A DNA stretch of 64,000 bases from Acidobacteriota bacterium (GTDB taxonomy: Bacteria; Acidobacteriota; Holophagae; Thermotomaculales; Thermotomaculaceae). The notes under the pieces were generated by a model that was given only the letters and a program-made list of their open reading frames with translations, was not told where the DNA came from and did not search any database. The stretch is from the NCBI GenBank assembly GCA_026986725.1, contig JALSOA010000130.1, positions 1 through 64,000 on the forward strand. The letters are read 5' to 3'. Within the stretch, counting starts at the first letter, position 1. Each line of letters starts with the position of its first letter. Positions 42,846-50,535 of this stretch are shown here, piece after piece. The translations under genes and the position numbers were made by a program.

Positions 42846-43666
42846 AATTGGTGATTTTTATTCTTTCTTTTCTCCTTATAATGAGTTTTGCAACAATACT
42901 ATTTCTTATAAAAAGGTTAAAAAAAGCGGGAAAGATCACCAAAAAGCAAAAAGACCTCTCTGAAGCAGGTATCCTTGCAAGTGGTCTGGCTCATGAGATA
43001 AGGAATCCGTTAAACTCAATTAAGATAAATGTGCAGTTGCTTCAGGAAGACATTGAGGAAATTGTCAGTGACCCCAAAATGAGAGAGAGTTTTAAAGAAA
43101 CTGTAAATTCAATAACTTACGAGATATCAAGACTAAACGAATTGATGACAAATTTCCTGACCTACGCGAGGCCCACTCAATTGAACAAAGAGATTTTTGA
43201 TTTAAACAACTTTTTAAAAGATATAGTCAATTTCATGAAGGTTGAGGGAGAAGCAAAAGGTATTGAGATAAATTTTTTTAGCCCGGGTGAAGTGTTTGAG
43301 ATTAAAGGTGACCGTCAGAAGTTGAGGCAGGCAATAATGAACATTCTCAAAAACGCAATTCAGGTTTTGGGAGAGGGCGGAGTGGTAAATGTTGTTTTAA
43401 AGAGGGTAAGAGACCTTTATCTTATTGAGATAGAAGATAATGGTCCCGGGATGACGGAGGATTTCTTAAAACAGATATTTGTTGCATTCAGTTCTCAAAG
43501 AAAAGGGGGAACCGGTCTTGGTCTTTCAATAGCGAAGAAGTTTGTTGAGGCTCATGGCGGAGGGATAAAGGTTGAAAGTAAGGTTGGTAAAGGAACAAGG
43601 TTTACAATAATACTGCCTTCTAATGAGATGGTGGATTTAAATGGGGATGTTGAGTATGAAAATTAA
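42842..43666 (+). CDS. Membrane sensor histidine kinase
   Basis: 274 residues. One N-terminal membrane helix (about 2-22), no recognisable sensor domain, then HisKA with the phospho-acceptor His in SGLAHEIRNPLNSIKI (about residue 51) and a HATPase_c domain: N box AIMNILKNAIQVL, G1 EDNGPGMTED, G2 GGTGLGLSIAKKF. The NtrB/ZraS-like H box suggests pairing with a sigma54-type response regulator, but none is present in the window. Starts inside the prfB stop (ATGA). It overlaps the TonB-receptor gene by 11 bp. Confidence 0.9.
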   Translation: MKLVIFILSFLLIMSFATILFLIKRLKKAGKITKKQKDLSEAGILASGLAHEIRNPLNSIKINVQLLQEDIEEIVSDPKMRESFKETVNSITYEISRLNELMTNFLTYARPTQLNKEIFDLNNFLKDIVNFMKVEGEAKGIEINFFSPGEVFEIKGDRQKLRQAIMNILKNAIQVLGEGGVVNVVLKRVRDLYLIEIEDNGPGMTEDFLKQIFVAFSSQRKGGTGLGLSIAKKFVEAHGGGIKVESKVGKGTRFTIILPSNEMVDLNGDVEYEN

Positions 43667-45284
43667 ATGGATATTTCTTTTTTGTTTGCTTTATCATTTT
43701 TTTGCTTTTTCGGACACAATGCCTAAGGTAAGGGAGTCTATTGAGGTATCTGCAAGAAAAGCGGGTAAAAAAAACGAGGTTTACATAGACAAAAAACTGA
43801 TTGAACATCTTTCCATAAACTCCAATCAGGAGTTACTATCTTTATTTCCTTCTGTTTTTCTCTCGGTTAGAGGGGCAAATGGAATACAGGGTGACATATC
43901 AATCTCTGGCTCAAGGGGAAGTCAGGTCGGGGTGAGGATTATGGGGGTTCCATTGAATAATCTGCAGACCTATCATCACAACCTTGACATACCCCTTGCA
44001 CCTGAGGATATAAGTTATGTTTCTGTGGAATCTTCGGCATCAGCCAATATTACTCCATATTCATTTGCCGGGAATATAGATTTTGAAGTTGGAGATAACA
44101 AAAAAGAATTCAACCACCTTGCATACGGAAGCAACGATTATTACCATATCTATGCAAGGGAGAACGGGCTTTCCTATATGTTTGAGGGAAGTTCAGGGTA
44201 TGTTGAAAATTCAAAGTACAACAAATCAAATGTAACCTATCAGTTTGATTACAAAGGGGTTAAATTTTTTACTGCATTTAATTCAAAACACTTTGATGCA
44301 AAAGACTTCTATGCCCCCTATCCCTCCTATGAAAGAACGCAAACATCTTTGTTGATAGCAAGATATGGGGAAACAAAGTTTTACACTGTAAGGCATTACG
44401 ATATTTTTACCCTTGACAAAAACAACCCTGATCTATTTCGCAATATTACTGAAACATACAAAAGCGGGGTGATTCACAACCTTGAAACAAAGATAGGTTC
44501 TTTCAGGTTAAACATTGAATTTAACTCAATGGATAGCATTGTTATGGAAAAACACAGTATTACAACCTCTGTTTTGAATTACTCAAAGATGTTTAATCTT
44601 TTCAAATCGGATTTAAAGGCGGGAGTAAATCTTTATTCTGCCACAAACAGAGGGAAGTATATTTTGCCATTTGTTTCAATTAAAAGAAAAATAATGCCTT
44701 TTGATGTGTTGTTTGAATTTTCCGAAAGTGTGAGAGTCCCTGATTTCACTGAGTTGTATTACTCTTCCCCTGTGAATATTGGCAATGAATTCTTGAAAGA
44801 GGAAAGAAGCAAAAACTTTCAGTTCACTCTGAATTACAAAATTATATCAACGGCCTTTTTCTATAGAAAAGAGAAGAACATAATTGACTGGGTTAGAGAA
44901 GGCGATATGTGGAAAGCGGAAAATATAGGGGAAAGCGATGTCTATGGTGTTGATCTCTCATTTAAATACAGGAATTTTACATTTGGTTATGAGCACCTGC
45001 ACAGGGATAATATAGAGTATGAAACTAAATATTCATACTACTATCCCAAAAGCAAACTGAAAATTATTTACAAAGGGAAGGATATAACTTTTGATTATTC
45101 TTACCTTGATATAAATAACCTGAATAAAGCCTCTGTGTTAAACATTACATTCTGGGGTGTGGGTTTTTACTTAAAAATCTTAAATGCCTTTGATGAAGAC
45201 TACCAGACATATCCGGGAATACCCATGCCGGGTAGGGTTGTTATCTTTGGCTACAGAATGAGAGGGCCCCTTATTCCCGATTAA
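43656..45284 (+). CDS. Small TonB-dependent outer-membrane receptor
   Basis: 542 residues from ATG 43656 (MKIKWIFLFCLLYHFFAFS signal peptide). A TonB-box-like stretch ESIEVSA lies just after the signal, followed by a plug domain (about 45-145: LLSLFPSVFLSVRGANG, ISGSRGSQVGVRIMGVPLN) and a beta barrel with alternating aromatic strands. The C-terminal part DEDYQTYPGIPMPGRVVIFGY matches the end of such barrels. It is shorter than the usual 600-800 residues, so few extracellular loops. Imports iron chelates, cobalamin or other scarce ligands in the family; ligand unknown. No ABC or ExbBD genes are adjacent. It converges on rloB with overlapping stops. Confidence 0.82.
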   Translation: MKIKWIFLFCLLYHFFAFSDTMPKVRESIEVSARKAGKKNEVYIDKKLIEHLSINSNQELLSLFPSVFLSVRGANGIQGDISISGSRGSQVGVRIMGVPLNNLQTYHHNLDIPLAPEDISYVSVESSASANITPYSFAGNIDFEVGDNKKEFNHLAYGSNDYYHIYARENGLSYMFEGSSGYVENSKYNKSNVTYQFDYKGVKFFTAFNSKHFDAKDFYAPYPSYERTQTSLLIARYGETKFYTVRHYDIFTLDKNNPDLFRNITETYKSGVIHNLETKIGSFRLNIEFNSMDSIVMEKHSITTSVLNYSKMFNLFKSDLKAGVNLYSATNRGKYILPFVSIKRKIMPFDVLFEFSESVRVPDFTELYYSSPVNIGNEFLKEERSKNFQFTLNYKIISTAFFYRKEKNIIDWVREGDMWKAENIGESDVYGVDLSFKYRNFTFGYEHLHRDNIEYETKYSYYYPKSKLKIIYKGKDITFDYSYLDINNLNKASVLNITFWGVGFYLKILNAFDEDYQTYPGIPMPGRVVIFGYRMRGPLIPD

Positions 45285-45889
45285 AGGATTTCTTTTAAAT
45301 TGTATATTTCCCTGTAATCACATTTTCTTTTGTCTGGGATTTTTGTGTTGAAAAAATAATATAACATACAAAAGAGATTAAATTTTTTAACGGGATAATT
45401 GAAAATGCAGAAATTTATTTTTTCTTTTGTTATATATTTGTTAATTTGTCTTTCATTTCCCTTTTTATAAGCAGGTATATATTCTTCAAGCTTTTTTTCG
45501 AAGTATTTGCACTCTTTATTTAATTGATTTTCTCTTATTGTTTCAAAATGTCCCAGCAAAAACGCTTCTGTGCAAGGGGCGGAAACTACAAAAAAAATTT
45601 CTATATTTATTTTTTTAAGTTGATTACATAAATTAAAAAATTTTTCTTTGTCCTGGATTTTGTCAAGATCAAACCAGATAAAAAAGGTTGAATATTCTTT
45701 TTTTTCTTTAATTATTCTTTTGGCTTTTTTTAAAACTCCTATTGGATTTCCTCCCTTTGTTGGTTTGGGTCGTTCTACTCCAATGTTAAAAATGTTTTTT
45801 AGATTTTCAATATAATTTTTTTCAGTTTTCCCCTCTACTATAAAAAACGGGATGGATTTTTTTAATGTTTTTGGTGGTCTTCTACTCAT
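45281..45889 (-). CDS. RloB-like TOPRIM protein (AbiL/PARIS-type effector candidate)
   Basis: 202 residues, start ATG 45889 with AGAGGG 6 nt upstream (an in-frame GTG at 45895 overlaps the rloA stop). The TOPRIM acidic pattern is intact: Glu in FFIVEGKTEKNYIENL (about 17-32) and DLD in FFIWFDLDKI (about 74). The RloB hallmark around VVSAPCTEAFLLGHFE corresponds to the family consensus S-x-P-C-x-E-x-x-L-L-x-H-F-E. In related ATPase+TOPRIM systems such as PARIS the TOPRIM protein is a toxic nuclease released on phage infection. Cytoplasmic. Base composition is visibly AT-richer than the neighbours, suggesting transfer. Confidence 0.75.
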   Translation of the reverse strand: MSRRPPKTLKKSIPFFIVEGKTEKNYIENLKNIFNIGVERPKPTKGGNPIGVLKKAKRIIKEKKEYSTFFIWFDLDKIQDKEKFFNLCNQLKKINIEIFFVVSAPCTEAFLLGHFETIRENQLNKECKYFEKKLEEYIPAYKKGNERQINKYITKEKINFCIFNYPVKKFNLFCMLYYFFNTKIPDKRKCDYREIYNLKEIL

Positions 45890-45891
45890 AA

Positions 45892-47055
45892 TCACCCTCT
45901 GGGATAAAAAGTTCTTGGAACTGCTCCAAATCTACCAATTTTGTATAATAGTTCAAGGTCAAGATCATTTTCCCTTTTTAATTCCTCAAAATCTGCGGCA
46001 CAATAAAGATCTGTAATCCCGTTTTCTTTTTCCGTAAACCAGAGAGTATATTTATTGAAACAGGATGATATTAATGCTGGGTTGTGAGTAGTGCAAAAAA
46101 TTTGTCCTTTAGTATTTTTAAAAAGATTTATTATGTATTCTGCTATTTTAAAGTGTAAATCAGCACTTATTTCATCCCAGATAAAGACTCCTCCTTTGTT
46201 GATAATTTCAAGAATAGGAAGAGCATTCAGGAAAATTTTTTTTGTTCCACTACTTTCAAATTTAAAATCAAGCTCAAAGTTTTTGGATTCACCTTCATGT
46301 ACAAACTTTAATTCTTTTTCATCATCTTTTATTAAATTGACAATAAAGTTTTTAGAACTATTTTTCAGGTAAAAATCTTTGATTTCTGTATCAGCAATTT
46401 TTACTAAATCTAAAATTGTGCTTTTTTCTTCAGGTTTTTTTATTATTTTTGCGATAAGTTTTGCTATTTCTTTTTCAAAAACACGTTTAGAGATTTTTTC
46501 TTTTAATGTTATATTTGAGAAAACCAGGAAACCTGTTAGATCTTGAGCCCATTTGATACTTCTCAATCTTGATAAAAATGAAATAAGTGAAACATTAGAT
46601 TGTAGATTCTCCTGAACCTTTTCCTTCTCTTTTAATGAAAAATCTTTTAAGTATAAGATCTTATTTTCTTTTCTCTCAAATATCGGATTTTTGTTTCTTG
46701 ATCGTTCTAATCTCTCGAAAAGTACATTTTCTTTGGTAAGTATTAAATGGTATGAGTATAGATATTTGTTTACAAGAATTTTAAGATAAAATTCTGTTGG
46801 TTGATCTTGTTGTAGTGCAAAAGGTTCAATTGAAATTGGTTGATCTGGCTCCTGTCTGAAAAACGATTTTTGCATAAATGTAAGAATAAAAGTCAATGCT
46901 TTCAAAAAATTGGTTTTTCCTGATGCATTTGCTCCGTAGATAACAAAAGCGTTATGTGGGGGGGTGGATTTGTTTCTATTTGTTCCAAGATCCCCTTCAA
47001 AGATAATTTCATTTTTTATCGAAAAAAAATTTTTAACACTAAAGTATTTGATCAT
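45892..47055 (-). CDS. RloA-like AAA/ABC-type ATPase (AbiL/PARIS-type sensor candidate)
   Basis: 387 residues. SMC/ABC-type ATPase with Walker A YGANASGKTN (about 40-49), signature-like FESSGTKKI (about 269), Walker B GGVFIWDEIS (about 290-299) followed by ADLH, and an H-loop FCTTHNPALIS. Between these lie helical inserts. This matches the AAA_15/21 type ATPases found next to RloB, OLD-like or TOPRIM nucleases in abortive-infection systems. The two genes are separated by 2 bp and strongly coupled. GGTGG precedes ATG 47055. Lies 28 bp after the EamA gene on the same strand, which may supply the transcript. Confidence 0.78.
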   Translation of the reverse strand: MIKYFSVKNFFSIKNEIIFEGDLGTNRNKSTPPHNAFVIYGANASGKTNFLKALTFILTFMQKSFFRQEPDQPISIEPFALQQDQPTEFYLKILVNKYLYSYHLILTKENVLFERLERSRNKNPIFERKENKILYLKDFSLKEKEKVQENLQSNVSLISFLSRLRSIKWAQDLTGFLVFSNITLKEKISKRVFEKEIAKLIAKIIKKPEEKSTILDLVKIADTEIKDFYLKNSSKNFIVNLIKDDEKELKFVHEGESKNFELDFKFESSGTKKIFLNALPILEIINKGGVFIWDEISADLHFKIAEYIINLFKNTKGQIFCTTHNPALISSCFNKYTLWFTEKENGITDLYCAADFEELKRENDLDLELLYKIGRFGAVPRTFYPRG

Positions 47056-47083
47056 AATCCACCTGATTTATCTTACTCTATTT

Positions 47084-47938
47084 TTAGTTTATCACACTTT
47101 TTTGTATTTTAAAGTTTGATATAAGCATTCCAAGGAATACAAGGAAGCCGCCGATTATTCCCTTTTCAGGCAATCTTTCATTTAAAATTAGAAATGAGAA
47201 AAACAAAGCGAAAACAGGCTCCATTGAATAGATTATCCCTGCCCTTACTGTGGTTGTTTTTTTCTGAAACTTTCCCTGCATTAAAAGTGCAAGTGCAGTT
47301 GCAAAAACACCGGTAATTATAACTGCTATGAGCAATGGTATATCAAGCCTGAAATTCCAGCTTTCTCTTGATATTGAAAAAAGCAGGCTTAAAACAAAGG
47401 TTGAAGCTATTTCAAAGAAAACTATGGTATCACCGTTGTATTTGGTTGTGGAATGTTCAATAAAAATAACCTGAAAGGCAAAAAAGGCTGCACTTAAAAG
47501 TGTTAAAAAATCCCCGAAGTTGAATCCTCCCCCTTCAGGGCTTGAAAGAAGGTATAGTCCCATAAGTGCAAGAAAAACCCCAATAATTGCAAACAATGTT
47601 GGTTTTTTCCTAAAAACAATGTAATCAAAGATTGGAACAAGAAAAATTAGAAACCCTGTTATAAACCCTGAGCGGGAGGCCTTTGTGTAAATAAGCCCTA
47701 TTGTCTGGCATGCCATGCCTAAAAAAAGGAAGGCTCCTATAATTAGTCCCCATTTAACATTTTTTGCAGTAAATTCAGGTTTTATAAAGAATGCAAGGGC
47801 AATTGTTGCGAGAAAAAACCTCATTGAGAGAAATGCAAATGGGGGAACATAAGCCACAGCACCTTTTATTACGGGAAATGTTAATCCCCATATTGCAGTC
47901 ATTAAAAGGAGTATTATTTCCGCTTTCGATAGTTTCAT
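47084..47938 (-). CDS. EamA/DMT family transporter
   Basis: 284 residues, ten hydrophobic segments in two EamA halves (the first beginning EIILLLMTAIWGLTFPVIKG, the second after about residue 145 with GDFLTLLSAAFFAFQVIFI). The conserved MEPVFALFFSFLILNERLP near residue 240 is diagnostic. Exports or exchanges amino acids, nucleotides or metabolites in the drug/metabolite superfamily; substrate unknown. ATG 47938 is chosen because AGAGG lies 6 nt upstream; a TTG two codons earlier is less likely. A terminator hairpin ends 3 nt before this ribosome binding site. Confidence 0.88.
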   Translation of the reverse strand: MKLSKAEIILLLMTAIWGLTFPVIKGAVAYVPPFAFLSMRFFLATIALAFFIKPEFTAKNVKWGLIIGAFLFLGMACQTIGLIYTKASRSGFITGFLIFLVPIFDYIVFRKKPTLFAIIGVFLALMGLYLLSSPEGGGFNFGDFLTLLSAAFFAFQVIFIEHSTTKYNGDTIVFFEIASTFVLSLLFSISRESWNFRLDIPLLIAVIITGVFATALALLMQGKFQKKTTTVRAGIIYSMEPVFALFFSFLILNERLPEKGIIGGFLVFLGMLISNFKIQKSVIN

Positions 47939-47951
47939 ATTCAACCTCTAC

Positions 47952-47978
47952 AAAAAAAGCAGCCTGTAAAAAGGCTGC
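47952..47978 (-). terminator. Intrinsic terminator after iorB, abutting the EamA ribosome binding site
   Basis: Minus strand: GCAGCC, 8 nt loop TTTTTACA, GGCTGC, then seven T (47958-47952). The AGAGG of the downstream gene begins 3 nt later. A weak promoter (TTGAAA 48012-48007, 17 nt, TAATTT 47989-47984) would start transcription at about 47977, next to the base of the stem. Confidence 0.75.
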
Positions 47979-48012
47979 CTTTAAAATTACAATGAAAATT
48001 CTTTTTTTTCAA

Positions 48013-48594
48013 TCAGTTTTTCATCAACTCTCTTCCCTTGTTAAATGCTTTAATGTTTACATCCACAACCTTTTTAGGCACAGCCTCTTTTATAACCTCA
48101 AGCCACTTTTCAGGCTCAAAGTCAAACATTGTGGATAAAGCGCCAATCATAATTACATTTGTAACCTTGTCATTTCCGAGCTCTTTCAATGCAGATACAA
48201 TGTCGAGGATCTTTGCATCAGGCCTTTCTTTCAAAATCCTGTCCTCAACATCTTCAGGGTATTCAAAAGCACCTGTGCTAACTATCGGAGGCACCATTTT
48301 CACATTTGAAGAAACAATAATCCCGTCAGGTTTAACATAGTAGAGCCATCTCAATGCCTCCATCTTTTCAAAAGAAAGCATAATGTCAGCCTTTCCCTTT
48401 TCAATCATCGGGGAGTAAACCTTTTTCCCTATTCTAACATGGGAAGATACTATACCCCCCCTTTGAGCCATTCCGTGAACCTCACTCTTTTTAACATCGT
48501 ACCCCTGTCTTTTGAAAAACTCACTCATAATCTCGGAAGCAAGGACAATACCCTGCCCCCCCACTCCAATTAGAAGAATGTTTTTGCTTTCCAT
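48013..48594 (-). CDS. iorB: Indolepyruvate:ferredoxin oxidoreductase, beta subunit
   Basis: 193 residues from ATG 48594. Gamma-type domain of the 2-oxoacid:ferredoxin oxidoreductase superfamily, with NILLIGVGGQGIVLASEIM at the N-terminus (nucleotide or CoA-binding glycine loop), then VHGMAQRGGIVSSHVRIG and ADIMLSFEKMEALR. Works with IorA to oxidise aryl pyruvates from aromatic amino acids to aryl acetyl-CoA with reduction of ferredoxin. Starts 1 bp after the iorA stop; GGAAGGGTG precedes the ATG. Ends before the terminator at 47978. Confidence 0.93.
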   Translation of the reverse strand: MESKNILLIGVGGQGIVLASEIMSEFFKRQGYDVKKSEVHGMAQRGGIVSSHVRIGKKVYSPMIEKGKADIMLSFEKMEALRWLYYVKPDGIIVSSNVKMVPPIVSTGAFEYPEDVEDRILKERPDAKILDIVSALKELGNDKVTNVIMIGALSTMFDFEPEKWLEVIKEAVPKKVVDVNIKAFNKGRELMKN

Positions 48595-48595
48595 T

Positions 48596-50368
48596 TTATT
48601 CACCCTTCCTGCTTATTGGTCTGATTGCATCAAACTTGCACATTTGAATGCAAAGCCCGCACCCTGTACAGAGGGTTGTGTCAATATTCCACTTAAACCT
48701 TCCCTTTTCAGTTTTCTCCATTGTTCTGTAAATTGCCTGACACCCTATCTTTGAGCACATTGCACAGGCTGTGCAGTTTTCAAGCTCTGTGTAAAACTTC
48801 TCTCTTTTTACCTTTTGCGGATAAAGTACACAGGGCCCCTGGCTTATAATTAGCGAAAGGTGGTCAGCCTCAAGCTCTCTTTTAACAATTTTATAAGTTT
48901 CGTCCATCTTTGTCGGGTCAACAACATAAACATGCTCAACCCCTATCGCCCTTGCAACAAGCTCGAAATCCATTTTACCTGTTGGCTCTCCCTCACAGTT
49001 CCACCCTGTTCTTGCATCAGGCTGTCCCCCTGTCATTGCGGTAATTGAGTTGTCTGAGATCACAATTGTCACCGTGCTTTTGTTATAGACAGCCTCAACA
49101 AGCCCTGTTAATCCTGAATGGATAAAGGTTGAATCCCCTATAACCGCCGCTATCCCCTTGCCTGAGCCTAAAGCCTTCTCCATTCCAATTGCATTGCCGA
49201 TTGATGCTCCCATACAAACACAGGTATCCATCATTTCAAAGGGTTTAATTGCAGCAAGTGTATAGCACCCTATATCCCCTGTTACAATCTTTGCCTTTGC
49301 TTTTTTTAATGCGTAAAAAATTCCAAGGTGAGGGCAACCTGGACAGAAAACAGGTGGCCTTGGGATTGCTTTGTCTTCAGCCTTAACTTTGTTTTCTTCC
49401 TTTAAAACACCAGCCTTAACAAGTGCATTTCTGACAATTTCAGGGGAAAATTCTCCTATTTCTGGGAAGTACTCTTTCCCGTAAACCTTTATCCCTTCTG
49501 CTTTGATCTGCTCTTCAATGAATGGGTCTAACTCTTCCACAACTATAACCTTTTCAAACCTTGAAACAAACTCTTTTATCTTTTTTATTGGCAGAGGATA
49601 GGGCATTCCTATTTTCAAAACAGGTGCATCAGGCAAAACCTCTTTTAAGTGAACATAGGAAATACCACAGGTTATAAAGCCCACATTCCCTTTGCCATCT
49701 TCTATAACATTAAGGTCTGTCTCTTCTGCAAAATCCTTTAACTTCTTCTCCCTTTCAGCAACAACAACCCTTCTCTTCCTTGCATTCATTGGAAGCGCCA
49801 CATACTTTGAGAAGTCTCTTTCAAATCCTTTAACATCAACCTCAACCCTGTCTCCAATTTCAACAAGCCCTTTCCCGTGAGATGTTCTTGTTGTCATTCT
49901 TAAAATCACAGGGGTATCAAACCTCTCCGATATTTCGAAGGCTTTGCCGACAAAATCCTTTGCCTCCTGAGAGTCGGATGGTTCTAAAACAGGGATTTTT
50001 GCAAACTTTGCATAGTTTCTGTTGTCCTGCTCATTTTGAGATGAGTGCATTCCTGGGTCATCTGCGGAAACAAGAACAAACCCGCCTTTAACACCTATGT
50101 ATGTCAAAGTCATCAATGGGTCTGCCGCAACATTAACTCCGACATGCTTCATTGCACAAAGAGCCCTTGCCCCTGCAAAAGAGGCACCTATTGCCACTTC
50201 GGTTGCCACTTTTTCATTCGGAGACCACTGGCATGTTATCTCTTTGTAATGCTGGACATTTTCAAGTATCTCAGTGCTTGGAGTCCCTGGATAGGCAGAT
50301 GCGAAAACGCACCCGTATTCGTACGCACCCCTTGCAATTGCTTCGTTTCCAGAAAGTAAAACCTTCAA
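48596..50368 (-). CDS. iorA: Indolepyruvate:ferredoxin oxidoreductase, alpha subunit
   Basis: 590 residues. TTG start at 50368 with an extended AGGAGGAGGTGG just upstream. N-terminal pyrimidine-binding half (LSGNEAIARGAYEYGCVFAS, YPGTPSTEI), a central transketolase C-like domain, and a C-terminal thiamine-diphosphate-binding domain (CPGCPHLGIFYALKK, GDIGCYTLA, MGASIGNAIGM). The last 60 residues carry two four-cysteine clusters (CTACAMCSKIGC, CTGCGLCIQMC) for [4Fe-4S] centres. Oxygen-sensitive enzyme of anaerobic amino-acid catabolism. Operon with iorB. Thiamine diphosphate could be supplied through ThiL, encoded about 8 kb away. Confidence 0.95.
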   Translation of the reverse strand: MKVLLSGNEAIARGAYEYGCVFASAYPGTPSTEILENVQHYKEITCQWSPNEKVATEVAIGASFAGARALCAMKHVGVNVAADPLMTLTYIGVKGGFVLVSADDPGMHSSQNEQDNRNYAKFAKIPVLEPSDSQEAKDFVGKAFEISERFDTPVILRMTTRTSHGKGLVEIGDRVEVDVKGFERDFSKYVALPMNARKRRVVVAEREKKLKDFAEETDLNVIEDGKGNVGFITCGISYVHLKEVLPDAPVLKIGMPYPLPIKKIKEFVSRFEKVIVVEELDPFIEEQIKAEGIKVYGKEYFPEIGEFSPEIVRNALVKAGVLKEENKVKAEDKAIPRPPVFCPGCPHLGIFYALKKAKAKIVTGDIGCYTLAAIKPFEMMDTCVCMGASIGNAIGMEKALGSGKGIAAVIGDSTFIHSGLTGLVEAVYNKSTVTIVISDNSITAMTGGQPDARTGWNCEGEPTGKMDFELVARAIGVEHVYVVDPTKMDETYKIVKRELEADHLSLIISQGPCVLYPQKVKREKFYTELENCTACAMCSKIGCQAIYRTMEKTEKGRFKWNIDTTLCTGCGLCIQMCKFDAIRPISRKGE

Positions 50369-50468
50369 AAACCACCTCCTCCTCTTAACTTTTTAAGCCC
50401 TATGCTTTAAAAGTTTATCACAAAAAAATTTTTTGAAAACAGATGTGAATGCCACTTTTTTTTGAAAC

Positions 50469-50497
50469 TTGAAAAAAAGCATCAATTTTCATAAATT
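50469..50497 (+). promoter_or_regulatory. Putative promoter of htpG
   Basis: TTGAAA (50469-50474), 17 nt spacer, TAAATT (50492-50497), start about 50504, leaving about 32 nt before the ATG at 50536. No sigma32-like or CIRCE element was recognised in the 167 bp divergent region between iorA and htpG. Confidence 0.4.
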
Positions 50498-50535
50498 ATC
50501 TTTGGTGTTTTTTAAAAAATACGGAGGTGAGTGGT

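Noticed and set aside
46091-46372. ORF on the plus strand inside the RloA-like gene
   Set aside because: Antisense shadow rich in Ser/Leu/Phe with no RBS; the minus-strand frame has intact ATPase motifs.
50432-50445. AAAAAATTTTTT palindrome between iorA and htpG
   Set aside because: Simple AT-rich inverted sequence; no matching operator elsewhere and no adjacent U-run in useful orientation.
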